A stretch of 21,054 nt of DNA, from the NCBI GenBank assembly GCA_001970855.1, contig LSSN01002456.1, forward strand, positions 1 through 21,054, read 5' to 3'. Both the position numbers and the translations under genes were made by a program. Positions 19,933-21,054 of the stretch are shown here, one piece after another. The first letter of the stretch is position 1, and each line of letters begins with the position of its first letter. The notes beneath the pieces were generated by a model. That model was not told the origin of the DNA. It searched no databases and saw only the letters and a list, made by a program, of their open reading frames with translations. The DNA is from Smittium culicis (Eukaryota > Kickxellomycota > Harpellomycetes > Harpellales > Legeriomycetaceae).

Positions 19933-21054
19933 GCTTTAAAATCGTGATGTGTGCCTGGAACTAGATCGCTTTACAGGTAATTTTTGGGTTTAAAGTGAAT
20001 TCTAAGTATATGGGTAAAATTATATCTTATGAAAGGCGTTATATAAATTTTGGATGATACGAGTTAATTTGATTAAATAACGTTAGCATAATATAAGATT
20101 AAGATCTCGAAATTAAATTATAGTGCTTTAGGCCTTTTTTCTAAGATCTTACGCCAATTGGTTCATAGAAATGCACCTCTCTAACAATTGGCCCATTACG
20201 TTTATTTTTTTATATACGATATAATATTATATTAGCAATTTTTTACTCATAAGCCCAAAGCGCTGATATTCTTTAAACCCACGATACTGAACAACTTCAG
20301 TGAGTTGGCTAAAGTTATATTTAATTTTGGAATCACTAATATTTCTTTAAATTATACTTGTATACTGCTTTTTATAGCATCACTTAACGATAAATCATCC
20401 ATTTTATATGAATTTGGATGTATAGGATAGGCAGTCTTGGCATATTGTAGTACTAAAGCTCGTTGCTTGTAAATTATGCTATGTTTTCTTGAGAATTGAA
20501 TATATAAAAGTGAATTGTTAGAACGAAAGCAAAAATATACAGAGCTCTAGTAAAAAATAACCCAGCGTCACTATTATTTACCTACCTTTTATTAGAAAGC
20601 ATACCATTTTTGATCTACCAATATTATAAAATCTGATTTTCAATGTTAAATATATTTTAATATCAATTCAATATATTCTATGAATGTATAAAACCAAATG
20701 GAATGCTTATTAGCAAGTTATTAACAAACCTACCACCCACCCCTTCATTTTAAATCTTGTTCTCTTGGAAAATTGCTAATTAACGTTGCTAATTGAAAGT
20801 ATAATTCTAGACATAAATTTGGAATATTAAATAATAAATTGTTTATAATAATAAGAATTTATAAAATTTTAGTTCTATTATAGAGTCCTGTTAAATATAT
20901 CTTATTAATAAAAATCTTTATATTTATAGAATTCCCAATACTGTTAAGGCTACTTATTAAATTTAAGATCTCGAATAATCTTTCTTGGCTCTTTTTCAAG
21001 AGTCAATGTAAAATTTAGCTAAAAAAAAATTAATATTTTATTCCATATTTCAAC
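19933..21054. other. Upstream region of OCT1, no further gene seen
   Basis: About 1.1 kb of AT-rich sequence, dense in stops on both strands. Apart from the CCAAT pair, no coding segment, RNA gene or repeat was recognised. If another gene adjoins, its coding part lies beyond the window. Confidence 0.45.
20154..20191 (-). promoter_or_regulatory. Paired CCAAT boxes upstream of OCT1
   Basis: On the minus strand, GGCCAATTG (around 20191) and ACCAATTGG (around 20161) lie 30 bases apart, about 225-260 bases upstream of the OCT1 ATG. CCAAT boxes bind the Hap2/3/5 (NF-Y) complex, which in fungi often controls nuclear genes for mitochondrial proteins. The sites are seen; the link to OCT1 is inferred. 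Confidence 0.4.

Noticed and set aside
1..21054. CRISPR arrays, prokaryotic defence genes or operons
   Set aside because: No regularly spaced repeats and no bacterial gene signals; the spliced genes are clearly eukaryotic.

Overview
The window looks like nuclear DNA of an AT-rich fungus. Short spliceosomal introns (GT...AG, about 80-310 nt), a fungal-type GPI-anchored wall protein, single-copy eukaryotic housekeeping genes and several kinds of dead retrotransposon all point that way. An early-diverging lineage such as the Harpellales (Kickxellomycotina, Smittium-like gut fungi) would fit the composition and repeat types, but that placement is an inference. I see no bacterial or viral gene, tRNA, rRNA or CRISPR array.

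The left half (1 to about 10.5 kb) has no intact gene and is a graveyard of decayed retroelements, each visible only as short frameshifted, stop-riddled blocks in the right order. From about 4.5 down to 1.9 kb, on the minus strand, lies a DIRS-like element: gag-like segment, then reverse transcriptase with a readable YLDD catalytic box, then RNase H. From about 6.2 (perhaps 5.0) to 8.2 kb, on the plus strand, lies a Ty1/copia-like element (zinc-knuckle-like, pre-integrase-like and reverse transcriptase blocks). From about 8.6 to 10.3 kb there is a much weaker LINE-like remnant, probably minus strand. The composition of the plus strand changes with them (T-rich, then A/G-rich, then T-rich), following the supposed coding strand of each element.

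The right half (10.9 to 19.9 kb) is a compact block of four genes. Plus strand: a 229-aa secreted Ser-rich GPI-anchored protein, then a METTL16-type RNA m6A methyltransferase that I could assemble from nine exons (656 aa), one of them only 11 nt. Minus strand: the ubiquitin E2 variant MMS2, assembled from four exons (137 aa, first coding exon 10 nt), and the mitochondrial intermediate peptidase OCT1 from two exons (877 aa). METTL16 and MMS2 converge; MMS2 and OCT1 are in tandem. The genes are functionally unrelated: RNA modification, Lys63 ubiquitin signalling, mitochondrial precursor processing and the cell surface. The last 1.1 kb is AT-rich upstream sequence of OCT1 with a pair of CCAAT boxes.

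I found no new multi-gene system. The points most worth a second look are the micro-exons, which ordinary gene finders would miss, and the collinear DIRS-like relic.
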